The notes below the pieces were generated by a model. The model was not told the DNA's origin. It did no database searches and was given only the letters and a program-made list of their open reading frames with translations. A stretch of 7,046 nt of DNA, taken from the NCBI GenBank assembly GCA_023405565.1, contig JAEXXW010000589.1, positions 1 through 7,046 of the forward strand, read 5' to 3'. A program made the position numbers and the translations under genes. Position 1 is the stretch's first letter. Each line of letters begins with the position of its first letter. Shown piece after piece: positions 5,742-7,046 of the stretch. The stretch is from Pseudomonadota bacterium. Lineage in GTDB: Bacteria > Pseudomonadota > Alphaproteobacteria > Rhizobiales > Xanthobacteraceae.

Positions 5742-5759
5742 GCAATCCGGATGGATTGC
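5742..5759. promoter_or_regulatory. Perfect inverted repeat between the small membrane protein and TerC genes
   Basis: GCAATCC (5742-5748), spacer GGAT, GGATTGC (5753-5759) is a perfect 7-base inverted repeat. It lies 35 bases past the stop of the 5794-6129 gene and about 143 bases before the TerC start. No T run follows on the minus strand, so an operator or processing hairpin is as likely as a terminator. Confidence 0.4.
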
Positions 5760-5793
5760 CAGAGGGGCCCGGCCTGGTTGATGTGCTCAGATC

Positions 5794-6129
5794 TTACGGC
5801 GCCGCGATCACGGCCCCGAAAAACTGTGCAACCTGGAGCGGCTCACTGAAGATTCCCGCAGCGACGCCAAGGAAGACGCACGCGCCGGAAAAATCCCAGA
5901 TCGTGGCAACGCCGGTGCGGTTCTCCGCTCGCATCGCCCAGCCACATGCGGCCGTCATCGCAGCGATCAAGAAGGCGAGCGCTGCAACGGCCGGCAACAG
6001 AAGGTGCAGGGGCACGTATGCAATGACGATGACGAGCGGAATCGCCGCGATTGCGGCGACCAAGGGAAGGTCGATTGACGCCCCCCAAGCTCTCACGTCT
6101 GCATTGCGATCTGGCATCCCGCGCGACAT
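5794..6129 (-). CDS. Small protein with three membrane helices, function unknown
   Basis: From the ATG at 6129 the protein has 111 residues. After a charged N-terminus (MSRGMPDRNADVR) there are three hydrophobic segments at about 20-40, 43-66 and 78-95, then a short C-terminal amphipathic stretch ending VIAAP. The only charges between helices 2 and 3 are in RAENR and an Asp (WDF). No family was recognised. GGAG at 6136-6139 lies 6 bases before this ATG; other ATGs at 6141 (115 residues) and 6117 are possible. It lies between a two-component regulator and a TerC gene on the same strand, with gaps of 132 and 194 bases, so it may be transcribed alone. Hydrophobic composition and the ribosome binding site argue that it is a real gene. 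Confidence 0.62.
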   Translation of the reverse strand: MSRGMPDRNADVRAWGASIDLPLVAAIAAIPLVIVIAYVPLHLLLPAVAALAFLIAAMTAACGWAMRAENRTGVATIWDFSGACVFLGVAAGIFSEPLQVAQFFGAVIAAP

Positions 6130-6149
6130 CCGCCGCTCCATCGTAAGAA

Positions 6150-6166
6150 CTGCACAACATGTGCAG
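6150..6166. promoter_or_regulatory. Perfect inverted repeat ahead of the small membrane protein gene
   Basis: CTGCACA (6150-6156), spacer ACA, TGTGCAG (6160-6166): a perfect 7-base inverted repeat with a 3-base spacer. It ends 10 bases before the GGAG ribosome binding site of the gene starting at 6129. It could be an operator or a leader hairpin. Confidence 0.5.
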
Positions 6167-6261
6167 CGACTTCCGATGGCGCGAACCCTAAGCGGCGACT
6201 ACGCCCTCGGGCATTCGCAACTTTTGGGGCGTATAAATACGGTAGGGAGGCTCGAACTGTT

Positions 6262-6882
6262 TCAGACCGAAATTCGCTTGAGGCGGATCGCCTGACGGAC
6301 CAGCACCGCGACGCTTTCCGCCTGCATCTTTTCCATGATCTGCGCCCGATAGCTTTCCACGGTGCGGGTGCTCAGATCCAGCTTTGCGGCGATGGCCTGG
6401 CTGGTGAAACCGCCGGCGACGAGATCGAAAATCTCCGTCTGACGGGGGGTGAGCCGGGCGAAGCGCTCGGCCAGATCGTCATGGGTGAGCCGGGCATCCT
6501 GCTCCGCAAAGACCCGGGACAACGCCCGGTTGATGGCGGCCACCAGCTTGGCATCGTCCACCGGCTTCTCGATGAAATCCTCGGCCCCGGCCTTGATGCC
6601 GGCAACAGCCATCGGCACATCAGCGTGGCCGGAAATCAGCACGATCGGCATATTGAGGCCGCGCTGCGACATTTCGCCAACCAGCGTGATACCGTCCATG
6701 CCCGGCATGCGGACATCCGCGACCACGCAACCCGGCCGGCTCGACGTGACACTCTTCAAAAACTCCTCGGCCGATTCGAACGTCTCGCCCACGAAGCCGA
6801 AGACATTCAGCATCTCGCCGATGGCGTGACGGACCGATTCCTGGTCGTCGATCACGAATATGGTGGGGGCGTTCGTCGCCAT
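6262..6882 (-). CDS. FixJ-family response regulator (receiver plus LuxR-type DNA-binding domain)
   Basis: The protein has 206 residues, close to FixJ. The receiver domain (about 6-122) has the acidic pair Asp12-Asp13, the phosphorylation site Asp56 (ADVRMPGMDG), the switch residue Ser84 (ISGHADVPMAV) and Lys106 (IEKP). The segment GHADVPMAV...AGAEDFIEKP is a hallmark of the FixJ/TodT group. A short linker leads to a LuxR/NarL-type helix-turn-helix at about 144-200 (LTPRQTEIFDLV...STRTVESYRAQIMEKM). On phosphorylation by its kinase it should dimerise and activate promoters; the targets are unknown. The gene begins 20 bases after the kinase stop, so the two are one operon. GAGAG lies about 5 bases before the ATG. 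The name fixJ is not claimed because neither a nitrogen-fixation nor an oxygen-sensing context is visible. Confidence 0.93.
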   Translation of the reverse strand: MATNAPTIFVIDDQESVRHAIGEMLNVFGFVGETFESAEEFLKSVTSSRPGCVVADVRMPGMDGITLVGEMSQRGLNMPIVLISGHADVPMAVAGIKAGAEDFIEKPVDDAKLVAAINRALSRVFAEQDARLTHDDLAERFARLTPRQTEIFDLVAGGFTSQAIAAKLDLSTRTVESYRAQIMEKMQAESVAVLVRQAIRLKRISV

Positions 6883-6902
6883 TGTTGCTCTCGTGCCTAG
6901 TG

Positions 6903-7046
6903 TTATTGGGGCGCGCGCGCAACTTCAAGCGGTAGCGAGAAGCGAAACTCGGTCTGGCCGGGCTCGCCCGATTGCAGCCAGAGCCGGCCACCATGCGATT
7001 CCACGATGGTCTGGCTGATCGAGAGACCAAGCCCGAGGCCTTCATG
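6903..7046 (-). CDS. Sensor histidine kinase, partial (last 47 residues)
   Basis: The minus strand is open from the right window edge to TAA at 6905-6903. The 47 residues contain the end of a HATPase_c domain: EGLGLGLSISQTIVESHGG is the G2 box with the following helix, and the final strand TEFRFSLPL closes the domain. No receiver domain follows, so the kinase ends here, as in FixL-type and related PAS sensor kinases. The sensor part and the phosphorylated His lie outside the window. It is the upstream partner of the FixJ-type regulator in the same operon. Confidence 0.9.
   Translation of the reverse strand, partial: HEGLGLGLSISQTIVESHGGRLWLQSGEPGQTEFRFSLPLEVARAPQ

Noticed and set aside
5600..5793. 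A manganese (yybP-ykoY) riboswitch before the TerC gene
   Set aside because: None of the conserved loop sequences of that element could be recognised by eye in the minus-strand leader.

Overview
The window looks like chromosome of an alphaproteobacterium, most likely of the Bradyrhizobium/Rhodopseudomonas/Afipia group (Nitrobacteraceae). This is inferred from the GC-rich coding sequence, the FixJ-type response regulator with its hybrid of FixJ-like motifs, a YjbE-type TerC protein, and several small exported proteins of unknown function. The genus cannot be fixed from the sequence alone. There is no sign of an insertion sequence, CRISPR array, tRNA, rRNA or phage gene.

Left third (1-2500): four genes for exported proteins. 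A minus-strand gene runs off the left edge and carries a signal peptide and an HExxH zinc-protease-like motif; it is absent from a simple complete-ORF search because it is cut. Divergent from it lie three plus-strand genes: a basic protein built from two copies of an ~83-residue repeat, a protein with two Cys...Gly-x-Lys-Trp...Cys units, and a tiny protein whose mature part is half tyrosine. Each has a good ribosome binding site that sets its start, and the spaces between them hold several inverted repeats. A clear intrinsic terminator (2470-2496) closes this block.

Middle (2523-4777, minus strand): a two-gene operon with a 4-base ATGA overlap. The first gene is a single-component FAD-dependent aromatic-ring hydroxylase of the salicylate/3-hydroxybenzoate/6-hydroxynicotinate hydroxylase group; the second is an enolase-superfamily enzyme with the mandelate-racemase set of metal ligands and His/Asp pair but an altered Lys-x-Lys motif. 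Together they suggest a small catabolic step for an unidentified aromatic or hydroxy acid substrate.

Right part (4934-7046, minus strand): a TerC-family membrane protein that probably starts at TTG (with a strong hairpin after its stop), a small unknown protein with three membrane helices, and a two-component system: the very end of a histidine kinase (G2 box visible) followed 20 bases later by a complete FixJ/NarL-type response regulator.

Nothing here is convincingly a new multi-gene system. The points most worth a second look are the HExxH protein at the edge, the repeat protein, the altered active-site motif in the enolase-superfamily enzyme, and two short-loop inverted repeats that sit 8-10 bases ahead of the ribosome binding sites of two unrelated small genes.
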